Positions 20,623 through 29,308 of a DNA stretch of 64,000 bases are shown piece by piece (position 1 is the first letter of the stretch; every line of letters begins with the position of its first letter). This DNA is from an uncultured Clostridia bacterium. Lineage in GTDB: Bacteria > Bacillota > Clostridia > Oscillospirales > Oscillospiraceae. The notes beneath the pieces were generated by a model. It saw only the letters and a program-made list of their open reading frames with translations. It made no database searches and was not told where the DNA came from. Location: positions 1 to 64,000 of the forward strand of contig CAMVAV010000002.1 of the NCBI GenBank assembly GCA_947165595.1, read 5' to 3'. A program made the translations under genes and the position numbers.

Positions 20623-21070
20623 ATGAAAAGCATACGGACGCACCCCGGCGTGCCCGCGCCGGGCGATCGCCTCCTATCATCTGCTGATGCTGTTCAGCCT
20701 GCTCGAGGGGTTGAACCTTCTCGCGTTCGGCGGACAGAACCGTGGCATTCTGTTCTCGATGGGCGTGATCTGCTACGCCCTCGGCATGGCGGTCGAGCAG
20801 GCGCTCTCGCAGCGCAGGCTGGTCACGGACTTCCGTCAGGCGCAGATGGAAAGCCGCACCAAGAGCGATTTTCTCGCCAGCGTGTCCCATGAGATCCGCA
20901 CGCCCATCAACGCGGTCCTCGGCATGGATGAGATGATCCTGCGCGCGGCGTCCATGATCGAGTCTCTGGGCGGCTTCCGGCTGCCGGACGGCGAGCGCGA
21001 GCGCTTCGTGCGGCTCCGCAAGGCCGTTGAGTGCTTTGACTGGGACAAGCTGGACGGGCTGCTGCCCTGA
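20623..21070 (+). pseudogene. Remnant of a hybrid histidine kinase (frameshift plus internal deletion)
   Basis: [15 protein letters not shown] in one frame, then ..[18 protein letters not shown].. in another; H-box [27 protein letters not shown] is followed directly by a C-terminal-like tail (..[15 protein letters not shown]), with no ATPase domain. Confidence 0.65.
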
Positions 21071-21170
21071 CCCGGGCGACAGACAATAAGGCGGCGGAGA
21101 TCGGAGCGATTCATCCACGCTCCGGCCTCCGCCGCGTTCTTTTCTGTATTTCGGTCTCCCTCTCCCCGTC

Positions 21171-24100
21171 TCAAAGCTGGAAGCCGGAGGTGTCGATGTT
21201 CGCCTCGTCCCCGATGAGCGTCTCGAATTCGGACACGGGCATGGGCTTGTAGAAGTGGTAGCCCTGCACGTAGCGGCAGCCGAGGCTCTTGATGAACTCC
21301 GTCTCCTCCGCGGTCTCCACGCCCTCGACGATGATGGGGGACTCCATGCTCTTCGCCATGCCGACGATGGACTCGAGTATCTGCACGCCCCTTTTGTCGT
21401 CGCTGCTCATGCGCAGGAACTTCGCGTCCAGCTTGATGATGTCGACATTGAGGCTGCGGAGCATGTTGAGCGAGGAATAGCCGCTTCCGAAGTCATCCAT
21501 CAGTACCAGAAAGCCTGTCTCGCGCAGCCGCTTCACGGCGTCCGCCACCTTGCCGTCGCCCACATAGGCTGACTCGGTGATCTCGATCTTGATCGTGTCC
21601 ACCGGCAGCTTGTATTTCCACAGCAGCAGCCGGAAAAACGAGGGCACGTCGATGGTGAAGATGTCGATCTGCGAAACGTTGACCGAGATCGGCAGCGGCG
21701 TATGCCCGCCGTCGATCCATTTTTTCTGCCACGCGCAGACCTCCTCCCAGACGAACTGGTCCAGGTCGGTGACGAAGCCGTACTGCTCCAGCACGGGCAC
21801 GAAAACGCCCGGAGAGACCATCGACCCGTCCGCCTTCCTCCAGCGCACGAGCGACTCCGCGCCGACGATCCTGCCGCTCTCGATCAGGCACTGCGGCTGA
21901 AGCTGGATGAACAGCTCCTGGTTTTGCAGCGCCTGCTGGAAATCGGAGAGAATCTGGTAGTCGCGCTCCGTCTTCCGGTACATGGACTCCTCGAAGACGC
22001 GGATGCGGTGGTGGTAGTCCTCCTTCGCGTGCTGCGACGCCTGCAGCGCGCGGTCGAACAGCTCCTCGACGGAGTGCTTTCCCTCCGCCCGGCACACGCC
22101 GACGGCGGGCATGAAGCCAACGGACGAGCCTTGCTCCATGACCAGCTCGTGCACGTCCTCGAACAGCCGCCGGCTGCGCTCCTCGTCAAAGGGGATCAGC
22201 AGCGCGAAATCGTCCTGCCCCAGATAGCAGCAAAGCCCGTCGGTCTCCTCCTCCTCGCGCGTCAGGCGCTCGCCGATCTGCGCGAGCAGCTGGTCGCCGG
22301 CGTCCCTGCCGTACCACTCGTTGAACAGCCGGAAGTGCTCCAGATCGAGCGCGATCAGGCACCAGCCGTCCGGGTGCGCGCGCAGCAGCTCCTTGCCGCG
22401 GACCAGGAGCGCCGATTTCATGCGCAGGCCGGTCAGCCCGCTGCGCTCGTCGATGTCGGTGTCGAAGCCGAAGCCGACGAGCAGGTGGCTGTCGTCGCCC
22501 TGCATGGGGGAAATGTGCATCTTGCAGTAGAGCGTCTCGCCGTCCTTTAAAATGCGGCAGCTCAGGTTCATCTCGCCGTGCTCCCGTATGTTGCGCAGCA
22601 CGTTTTCAAGCTCCAGCTCCCGGTCAAAGAACCCGCGGTCCTCCTCGACGATCATCGGCTCGAACTTCTTTTTGCTGCTGCCGAAGAAGTCGGTCCCGCT
22701 CTCGTCCCCCAGCATGTCCTCCTGATACGAGATGTAATTCCCCGTTTCGGTCTCGACGTAGTAGAGGGCGAAGTAATTCGCGGAAAGGGACAGCGCAATG
22801 CTGGAGTAAAGGTCGCTGGCGCTCTTCGCCCGCTCGTAGGCCTCCCGCGCCTCCGCCGTCTCCTGCCGGACGCGCACCAGCTCCGTAAAGTCCTGGCTCA
22901 GGCCCAGAAGGCAGCTCCGTCCCGTCGCGTCGGTGAATTTGAGCTTGGTCGTCTGGTGCTGATACGTCCGTCCCGCGGCGTCCGTCGATTCCTCGTAGTA
23001 GCTGTACGGCCCGTCCATGGAGAGCGCCGTTTTGTCCTTTTCGGTGAAGCGGTCCGCGGTTTCCCGGTCGAAGAGGTCGTAATCCGTCGCGCCGATGACC
23101 TCCTCGACGCTCCTGCGCGCCGCGAAATCCGCGAACGCCTGGTTGCACGCGAGATATTCGCCGGTCTCGACGTCCTTGGAGAACATCAGGCCGGGCATGT
23201 TGTCCAAAAGCGCGGTCACGCTCCGCGTCAGCTCCGCGATCCGGAGCGCGGCGGACGCCTTTTCCTCCAGCCGCTGGTTCTCCTCCTCCACCTCCGTGGC
23301 GTAGTCGCGGATGATCGCCTCGTGATAGCGCCGCAGGGAAATGCTGACCATCACGACGATCAGCCCGGCGATGCCGAGGATGGCGACGATGACGGAAATG
23401 ACAAGGTTGCGCGTGATGCGGCTGACGACCTCGTCGTACTCCAGCCCCGAAAAGACGTACCAGTCGTCCAGCTTTCCGCAGTTGTAGATGATCAGCTTGC
23501 CCTCGTCCTCGATCTGGAAGACGGTCCGGTTGTAGAGCATGATCTGCTGCGCGGTCTCCCGCTCGACGGGATCGCCGGAGAGTATGTAGTTCTTCAGCAG
23601 CTCCGACTCGTCGGAATGCGCGAGGATCACGCCGTTGATGTCCATGACAAAGATTCTCGCGTATTCATACGGCAGGCCGCCCCCCTCCGAGGAGGCGCCG
23701 TCCGCGTTCATGAGGCCGGTGACGATCCGCTGCAGCTTCTCCGTCGGAAAGTCCATCGCGACCACGCTCGTCCCGTCGGAGAGGAGCCGGCAGATCGTGA
23801 TCGTCGTGGAGCCGCTCTGGAGATTGGCGAAGGGCGAAACGTGGGCGATCCTGCCGCCCGCGCGTTTGGCGCCGACGTACCAGGGGCGGCTCGTCGGCTC
23901 GTATCCCGGATCGGGCGTCCAGCCGGTGCCGTCCAGATATTCGTCCCCGATGTAGCCGTACACACCGGCGGCCTCCGCGCTCCGCTCGCGAAAGCTCTCG
24001 GTCTCGCGCTGCATGTAGGCGAGGATCTCCGCGTTCGTCGCGCCGCCCGCGCGCATCTCCTCGATCCTTCGGGAGGCGGACTCCACCGCGTCGTCCGCCG

Positions 24101-24308
24101 AGCGCAGATAGTCGTCGATCTCGCGGGACGCCAGCAGATAACCGTTCTGGCAGTTCCGGTATGCGTTCTCCTGGCCCAGCTGCATCAGCTCCCGCAGGTT
24201 GAGAAGGAGCATTCCCAAAAACAGAAGGCAGCATGCCGCGCACAGGAGGATATGCTTCCACCCCATGATCTTCAGAATGCCGACCTGCTTTGCCATGATC
24301 TTTTTCAC
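21171..24308 (-). CDS. Cache-like sensor + PAS + degenerate GGDEF + EAL protein
   Basis: TM/extracellular region, PAS-like MPGLMFSKDVETGEYLACNQAF, YLGQDDFALL (degenerate GGDEF), GAESLVRW..KIEITESAY..DDFGSGYSS..EGVE. Start chosen at GTG 24308 (or ATG 24296). Confidence 0.9.
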   Translation of the reverse strand: MKKIMAKQVGILKIMGWKHILLCAACCLLFLGMLLLNLRELMQLGQENAYRNCQNGYLLASREIDDYLRSADDAVESASRRIEEMRAGGATNAEILAYMQRETESFRERSAEAAGVYGYIGDEYLDGTGWTPDPGYEPTSRPWYVGAKRAGGRIAHVSPFANLQSGSTTITICRLLSDGTSVVAMDFPTEKLQRIVTGLMNADGASSEGGGLPYEYARIFVMDINGVILAHSDESELLKNYILSGDPVERETAQQIMLYNRTVFQIEDEGKLIIYNCGKLDDWYVFSGLEYDEVVSRITRNLVISVIVAILGIAGLIVVMVSISLRRYHEAIIRDYATEVEEENQRLEEKASAALRIAELTRSVTALLDNMPGLMFSKDVETGEYLACNQAFADFAARRSVEEVIGATDYDLFDRETADRFTEKDKTALSMDGPYSYYEESTDAAGRTYQHQTTKLKFTDATGRSCLLGLSQDFTELVRVRQETAEAREAYERAKSASDLYSSIALSLSANYFALYYVETETGNYISYQEDMLGDESGTDFFGSSKKKFEPMIVEEDRGFFDRELELENVLRNIREHGEMNLSCRILKDGETLYCKMHISPMQGDDSHLLVGFGFDTDIDERSGLTGLRMKSALLVRGKELLRAHPDGWCLIALDLEHFRLFNEWYGRDAGDQLLAQIGERLTREEEETDGLCCYLGQDDFALLIPFDEERSRRLFEDVHELVMEQGSSVGFMPAVGVCRAEGKHSVEELFDRALQASQHAKEDYHHRIRVFEESMYRKTERDYQILSDFQQALQNQELFIQLQPQCLIESGRIVGAESLVRWRKADGSMVSPGVFVPVLEQYGFVTDLDQFVWEEVCAWQKKWIDGGHTPLPISVNVSQIDIFTIDVPSFFRLLLWKYKLPVDTIKIEITESAYVGDGKVADAVKRLRETGFLVLMDDFGSGYSSLNMLRSLNVDIIKLDAKFLRMSSDDKRGVQILESIVGMAKSMESPIIVEGVETAEETEFIKSLGCRYVQGYHFYKPMPVSEFETLIGDEANIDTSGFQL

Positions 24309-24464
24309 AGCGCAGCCCCCCCGCTGGATCGCCGCGCGGGACCGCAAACGCGATCGCCCCGCGCCGGCAAATTCTCTTTCGATTTTATTATAGCGCATAA
24401 ACGCGCGGCTTGCAATGATTTCTTTCAGGCAAATTCGCGCAATTACCACGCGCGGATCGCCCGG

Positions 24465-25394
24465 TCAGGCGGTCCCGTCTCCCGTGTTCACTTTTTCCAG
24501 GAATTGCTCCACATACGCCCGATACTCGTCCGGCGCCGTCAATACCGATTCCGCGTGTCCGGCCTTCGGGATCAGGCGGACCTCGCTGTATCCCTTCGTT
24601 CTCGCCGCCATCTTCTCCGAATTCTCCGGAAGGATGAAGCGGTCCTCCGCGCCGTGGATAAAGAGGATCGGCACTGTGTTGCCGTCCAGCGAATCGATCG
24701 GCCGCATTTCCTTCAGCGAATAGTGATAGCGCAGCCTGCCCGTGAAATCCGCGACGTCGACCAGAAATACCGGCGCGTGGGCGTTCCGGTATCCCTCCCT
24801 CAGAACGTTCTCGATATCGGCAAACCCGCAGTCCGCCACGGCAAAATCCACCTCCGGACGGTACTTCAGGGCTGTGATCGTCGTGGCGGCGCCCAGCGAT
24901 TCCCCGTGAAGGCCCAGCACGGAAAGCTCCGGATACCTTGCCCTTGTGTCCTCCGTAAGACACTTCAGGTCCAGACCCTCTCTCACCCCGTAGGTGGTAA
25001 ACGTCGGCGCGTTCTCCCCGTGGCCCCGCAGATCATATATGACGCAGTTGAAGCCGAGCTCCAAATACATCGGAACGTATTTCAGCGAGCCCATGCGATT
25101 GTCCGTATATCCGTGGGACAGGATAAGATACCGGTCCGTTGGGAGCGGATTTTTGAGCAGTTCCACATGAAGCTCGTAATCCTCAAAGCCCCTGACCGTA
25201 TAATCCGTCTTTTCAAGCGTCTCATAAAACGACGTATCATAGCGCTCGCTCTGCCAGGCGAAGGCCTCCTCCAGCGTCTGCCGCTTCCCCGTCATTACAA
25301 AGGACGGCAGCCAGAATGAAAACGCCGCAAAAAGGAGCGTCAAGGCGCAAATCGCGGCAAGCAGGCCCTTTTTCCGTCTGTTTCGTCCCTTCAC
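24465..25394 (-). CDS. Alpha/beta hydrolase (extracellular or membrane anchored)
   Basis: YLILSHGYTDNRMGSLKYVPMY, LGLHGESLGAATTITAL (GxSxG), ILFIHGAEDRFI; N-terminal TM. Confidence 0.88.
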   Translation of the reverse strand: MKGRNRRKKGLLAAICALTLLFAAFSFWLPSFVMTGKRQTLEEAFAWQSERYDTSFYETLEKTDYTVRGFEDYELHVELLKNPLPTDRYLILSHGYTDNRMGSLKYVPMYLELGFNCVIYDLRGHGENAPTFTTYGVREGLDLKCLTEDTRARYPELSVLGLHGESLGAATTITALKYRPEVDFAVADCGFADIENVLREGYRNAHAPVFLVDVADFTGRLRYHYSLKEMRPIDSLDGNTVPILFIHGAEDRFILPENSEKMAARTKGYSEVRLIPKAGHAESVLTAPDEYRAYVEQFLEKVNTGDGTA

Positions 25395-25504
25395 CCATCT
25401 TCCCTCCCGTTTCTCTCCGCGTGCTTTTGCCTGCAGTATAGCACGGTTTCGCCCCCGTGTCGAGACCGTGCCGCCCGTTCGCGCGCCGGCTCCGTTTTCC
25501 GCTC

Positions 25505-25533
25505 TTGACAGCGACGCCGCAAGCCGCTATAGT
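25505..25533 (+). promoter_or_regulatory. Sigma-A type promoter TTGACA-N17-TATAGT
   Basis: TTGACA GCGACGCCGCAAGCCGC TATAGT upstream of the alcohol dehydrogenase gene. Confidence 0.75.
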
Positions 25534-25668
25534 ATAAAATCGCGTCTGCCCCGGACCGGCCATCCTGCCGCGCCCCGCGGCGGAGCCTCCGGGCCGGGAT
25601 GCCCCTCGCCCGCGGCAGCTTGCCGAAAACATGGGGCAAATATCCGTACGGCAGGAATGAAAGCATCA

Positions 25669-26895
25669 ATGAATCCGTTTCAAATGGCATATTGCCGCGC
25701 CTTTCAGCAGGGCTTTCGCATCATGTACCCGCATTTCCCCTACCGCGAGCCCGAGGAGCTGCGTTCCGACGCGGACATCCCCGCGAAGCTGAACGAGCTG
25801 GGCGTCCGCTCGGCGCTGCTGGTCACAAACAAAAGCCTGCGCGGGCTGGGCGTCACCGCGTCGCTGGAGCAGGCCATGGAGGACGCGGGCGTCCGCTGCG
25901 CCGTCTATGACGCCACGCCGCCCAACCCGTCGATCGACGACGTGGAGGAGGCGTTCGCGCTCTATCAAAGGGAGGGCTGCGGCGCCGTGATCGGCTTCGG
26001 CGGCGGCTCGTGCATCGACTGCGCCAAGACGGCGGCGGCGCGCGCGGCGTACCCGAAGCGAAGCGTCCGGCAGCTCGCCGGCAACCTGAAGTTCTGGGGC
26101 AGGCTCCCGCCCGTCTTCGCGGTGCCCACCACGGCGGGGACCGGGAGCGAGGCGACGCTCGCCGCGGTGCTGGTGGACGGGCAGACAAAGCACAAATTCA
26201 CGATCAACGCCTTTCCGCTCATCCCCCGCTACGCGGTGCTGGACGCGCAGAACACCGTCGGCCTCCCGCCGTTCTATACGGCGACGACGGGCATCGACGC
26301 GCTGACGCACGCGGTGGAGGCGTACATCGGGCAGTCCACCACGCGCGAAACGCGCGCCTGGTCGGTCGAGGCGGTCAAGCTCATCTTCGAGTATCTGCCG
26401 CGCGCCTACCGGAACGGGAACGACCGGGAGGCGCGGCAGGCCATGCTGCACGCCTCGTATCTCGCGGGGATGTCCTTCACGCGCTCCTACGTGGGCTATT
26501 GCCACGCGGTGGCGCACTCGCTCGGCGGGCGCTACGACACGCCTCACGGTCTGGCGAACTCGGTGCTGCTGCCCTACGTGCTGCGCGCCTACGGCAAGAG
26601 CGTCTACCGCCCGCTCCGGGAGCTCGCCGTGGCGGTTGGGATCGCGGGGAAGGAGCTGCCGGAGGCGTTCGCCTCGGAGCGCTTCATCCGCGCCGTCGAA
26701 GCGATGAACCGCGAGATGGGGATCCCCGACAAGCTCGGCGGCATCCGCCCCGAGGACGTCGAATCGCTCTCCCGCTACGCCGACCGCGAGGGAAACCCGC
26801 TCTACCCCGTTCCGCGCCTTATGGACCGGCGGGAGCTGCAGCGTTTTTACGCGATGGTCTCCGATGAGCCGGAGCCCCCGAAAACCGAAGCCTGA
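25669..26895 (+). CDS. Iron-containing alcohol dehydrogenase
   Basis: VIGFGGGSCIDCAKTAAA, VPTTAGTGSEATLAAVL, GIDALTHAVEAYIGQ, GYCHAVAHSLGGRYDTPHGLANSVLLPYVL. Confidence 0.93.
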   Translation: MNPFQMAYCRAFQQGFRIMYPHFPYREPEELRSDADIPAKLNELGVRSALLVTNKSLRGLGVTASLEQAMEDAGVRCAVYDATPPNPSIDDVEEAFALYQREGCGAVIGFGGGSCIDCAKTAAARAAYPKRSVRQLAGNLKFWGRLPPVFAVPTTAGTGSEATLAAVLVDGQTKHKFTINAFPLIPRYAVLDAQNTVGLPPFYTATTGIDALTHAVEAYIGQSTTRETRAWSVEAVKLIFEYLPRAYRNGNDREARQAMLHASYLAGMSFTRSYVGYCHAVAHSLGGRYDTPHGLANSVLLPYVLRAYGKSVYRPLRELAVAVGIAGKELPEAFASERFIRAVEAMNREMGIPDKLGGIRPEDVESLSRYADREGNPLYPVPRLMDRRELQRFYAMVSDEPEPPKTEA

Positions 26896-26900
26896 CTCAA

Positions 26901-26931
26901 AAAGCCTCCGCACGCGGGCGGAGGCTTTTTT
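26901..26931 (+). terminator. Rho-independent terminator
   Basis: AAAGCCTCCGC-acgcg-GGCGGAGGCTTTTTT. Confidence 0.85.
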
Positions 26932-27133
26932 GACCGGCCCGCCTGCCGGACATTTCGCGCCGCTGCAAAAGAATCGTTTCTTTTTCGGCGCGGGTCTTGC
27001 AAAAACGCACGATTCGGTTTATCATAATATAAATATAATCTCATCCCATTAAAGGGAGAACGAAGCGCCGTCCCGAAAAGGCGGGCGGGCGTTTCCGGCA
27101 AAACGCGGCGGCAAAACCACAGGAGGACACATT

Positions 27134-27619
27134 ATGGTGGAAATCAGGCATCCCACGGCAGAGGACGCGGTATCGGTCGCGGAGGCGGAAAAGCAGTGCT
27201 TCCCCGCGGCGGAGAGCGCGTCCGAGGAAAAGATCCGCGGCAGGATCGCCGCCTACGGCGACCAGTGCTGGCTGCTGCTGGAGGATGGGGCGCTCGCCGC
27301 GTACATCTTCGCCATGGCGTCCGACGAGGCGGATTTTCTCGACGGGATGTACGTCGATCCGTCGCTCCACAACCCGCGCGGCGCGTGGCATATGTTCGTC
27401 ACATTCGGCGTCTCCCCGCGCTTCCGCGGAAAGGATTACGGCACGGTCCTGCTGCGGCACGCGCTCGACGACGCGAAGGCGCAGGGGCGCAAGGGCTGCG
27501 TGGGCTGCTGCAAGGAGCACATGCTGAAATACTACGCGCCGTTCGGCTTCCGGGACGAGGGCGTCTGCGGGTCTGAGCTTGGCGGTGCCGAGTGGCATCA
27601 GGTCCGTCTGGTTTTCTGA
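27134..27619 (+). CDS. GNAT family N-acetyltransferase
   Basis: MVEIRHPTAEDAVSVAEAEKQCFP.., GVSPRFRGKDYGTVLLRHALDDAKAQGRKGCV. Confidence 0.88.
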   Translation: MVEIRHPTAEDAVSVAEAEKQCFPAAESASEEKIRGRIAAYGDQCWLLLEDGALAAYIFAMASDEADFLDGMYVDPSLHNPRGAWHMFVTFGVSPRFRGKDYGTVLLRHALDDAKAQGRKGCVGCCKEHMLKYYAPFGFRDEGVCGSELGGAEWHQVRLVF

Positions 27620-27624
27620 CGGCG

Positions 27625-29205
27625 ATGCGCGGTATCACAAAAGCCTTTCCGCTCGACGAGCAGGGCGTCGACGCCGTCGCGGAGGAGCTTGACGCCTTTT
27701 TCACGGCGCGCGGGCTCGATAAGAGCATTATACTGCGCGCGCGCTTTGCCGCGGAGGAGCTGCTGCTGTGCGTCATGGAGCACGCCGACGCGCCGAAGTC
27801 CTGCACGCTCACGATGGGGACGCGGTTCGGGAGGGCCAGCGCGGACATACAGTATGAAGGTGCCGCCATCGACCCCACCACCGTGGAGGACGAGTGGAGC
27901 ACGCGGCTGCTTTCCAATCTGGGGCTGACGCCGATCTGGAGCTATCGCAGGGGCGTCAACACGCTGCGGCTCCGCGTTCTGCGGGCGTCCGGGCGCAAGG
28001 ACCTGCTGTATCTCCTGCTCGCGGTCGCGGCGGCGGCAGCGCTCGGTCTGCTGGGCGGCATACTGCCTGAGGCGTTCACAGGCGGCGTCACCGAACTGCT
28101 GCTCGCGCCCCTGTTCAACGCCTTTGTCGGGCTTCTTGCCACATTCGCCGGTCTGCTGATCCTGCTCACGGTGGCGTCCGGCGTGTTCGGCGTCGGGGAC
28201 ACGCGCCTGCTCCAAAGGGTGGGCTGCGTCATGTTCTCCCGCTATGTCCTCACCTCGTTCGCATGCTCCCTCTGCGCGACGCTCCTTGCCGCCCGGCTGT
28301 TTCCGCTGACGGCGGCGCCCTCCGGCGGGGAATCGCAGCTTTCCGCCGTCTCGCAGCTGTTCTTTGACATCCTGCCCAAAAATCTCATCACGCCCTTTCT
28401 GGAGGGCAACATGATGCAGATCATCGTGCTCGCGCTCTTTCTGGGCGTCGTGCTGCTGCTGCTCGGCGAGCGCGCCGCGACCGTGGCCCGTTTCGTCGAG
28501 GAGGGAAGCTGGGTGCTTCAGGCGATGATGGGACAGGTTTGCCGTCTGATCCCCCTGTTTGTATTCGCATCGCTGCTGCGGATGTTCTGGTCCGGCGGCG
28601 GCGCGCAGTTCCTCGGCCTGTGGAAGCCGATCCTTTTGTACCTCGTGCTTCTCGCCGGCGCGGTCACGGTCGAGCTCGTCACCGTCGCCCTTCGGACGAA
28701 GGCGCCGGTCGGGCTTCTGCTGCGCAAGGTGCTCCCGCAGATCGTGATCGCGTTCACGACCGCCTCGTCGATGGCCGCGTATGAAACCAGCGTCGGCTCC
28801 TGTGAGTACAAGCTCGGCGTCGACAGGCACTTTGTCGCCGTCGGCGCTTCGGTCGGCTCCGTTGTTTTCATGCCCTCGTCGGCAATCGCCCTCGCGCTGT
28901 TTTCCGTCTATCTGGCGCAGTTCTACGGCGTTGCCGCCGATTTGAGCTGGTATATGCAGGTCTGTCTGCTCGCGGCGGTCCTCTCGATCGCGGCGCCGCC
29001 GACGCCGGGTGCCGCGCTCACCGTCAACACGGTCATGCTCGCGCAGCTCGGCATCCCGTCGGAGGGTCTTCTGATCATCGCTGCCGTCGGCGCCGTTCTG
29101 GACTTCTTCGACACGGCAGGCAACGTCGCCATGCGCGATCTCGAGCTGGTCAAGCAGGCGGATATTCTGAATCTGCTCGACCGGGAAACGCTTCTCCAAA
29201 AATGA
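27625..29205 (+). CDS. Dicarboxylate/cation symporter (SDF family) with N-terminal anti-sigma/HATPase-like domain
   Basis: N-terminus SIILRARFAAEELLLCVMEHADAPKSCTLTMG resembles RsbW-type N-box; C-terminal SDF features: EGNMMQIIVLALFLGVVLLL, TTASSMAAYETSVGSCEYKLGVDRH, APPTPGAALTVNTVMLAQLGIP. Confidence 0.8.
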   Translation: MRGITKAFPLDEQGVDAVAEELDAFFTARGLDKSIILRARFAAEELLLCVMEHADAPKSCTLTMGTRFGRASADIQYEGAAIDPTTVEDEWSTRLLSNLGLTPIWSYRRGVNTLRLRVLRASGRKDLLYLLLAVAAAAALGLLGGILPEAFTGGVTELLLAPLFNAFVGLLATFAGLLILLTVASGVFGVGDTRLLQRVGCVMFSRYVLTSFACSLCATLLAARLFPLTAAPSGGESQLSAVSQLFFDILPKNLITPFLEGNMMQIIVLALFLGVVLLLLGERAATVARFVEEGSWVLQAMMGQVCRLIPLFVFASLLRMFWSGGGAQFLGLWKPILLYLVLLAGAVTVELVTVALRTKAPVGLLLRKVLPQIVIAFTTASSMAAYETSVGSCEYKLGVDRHFVAVGASVGSVVFMPSSAIALALFSVYLAQFYGVAADLSWYMQVCLLAAVLSIAAPPTPGAALTVNTVMLAQLGIPSEGLLIIAAVGAVLDFFDTAGNVAMRDLELVKQADILNLLDRETLLQK

Positions 29206-29308
29206 TGGTCCCGCCCGTTCCGCCCGCGGAAACCGCATTCCGCGGCGCGGACGGCAGGCCCGTGTGAATATAACTCTGTATTTTATTTTGAAAGGAGACC
29301 CATACAAC

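Noticed and set aside
22578-25319. 913-aa plus-strand ORF
   Set aside because: Antisense to the Cache/GGDEF/EAL and alpha/beta hydrolase genes.
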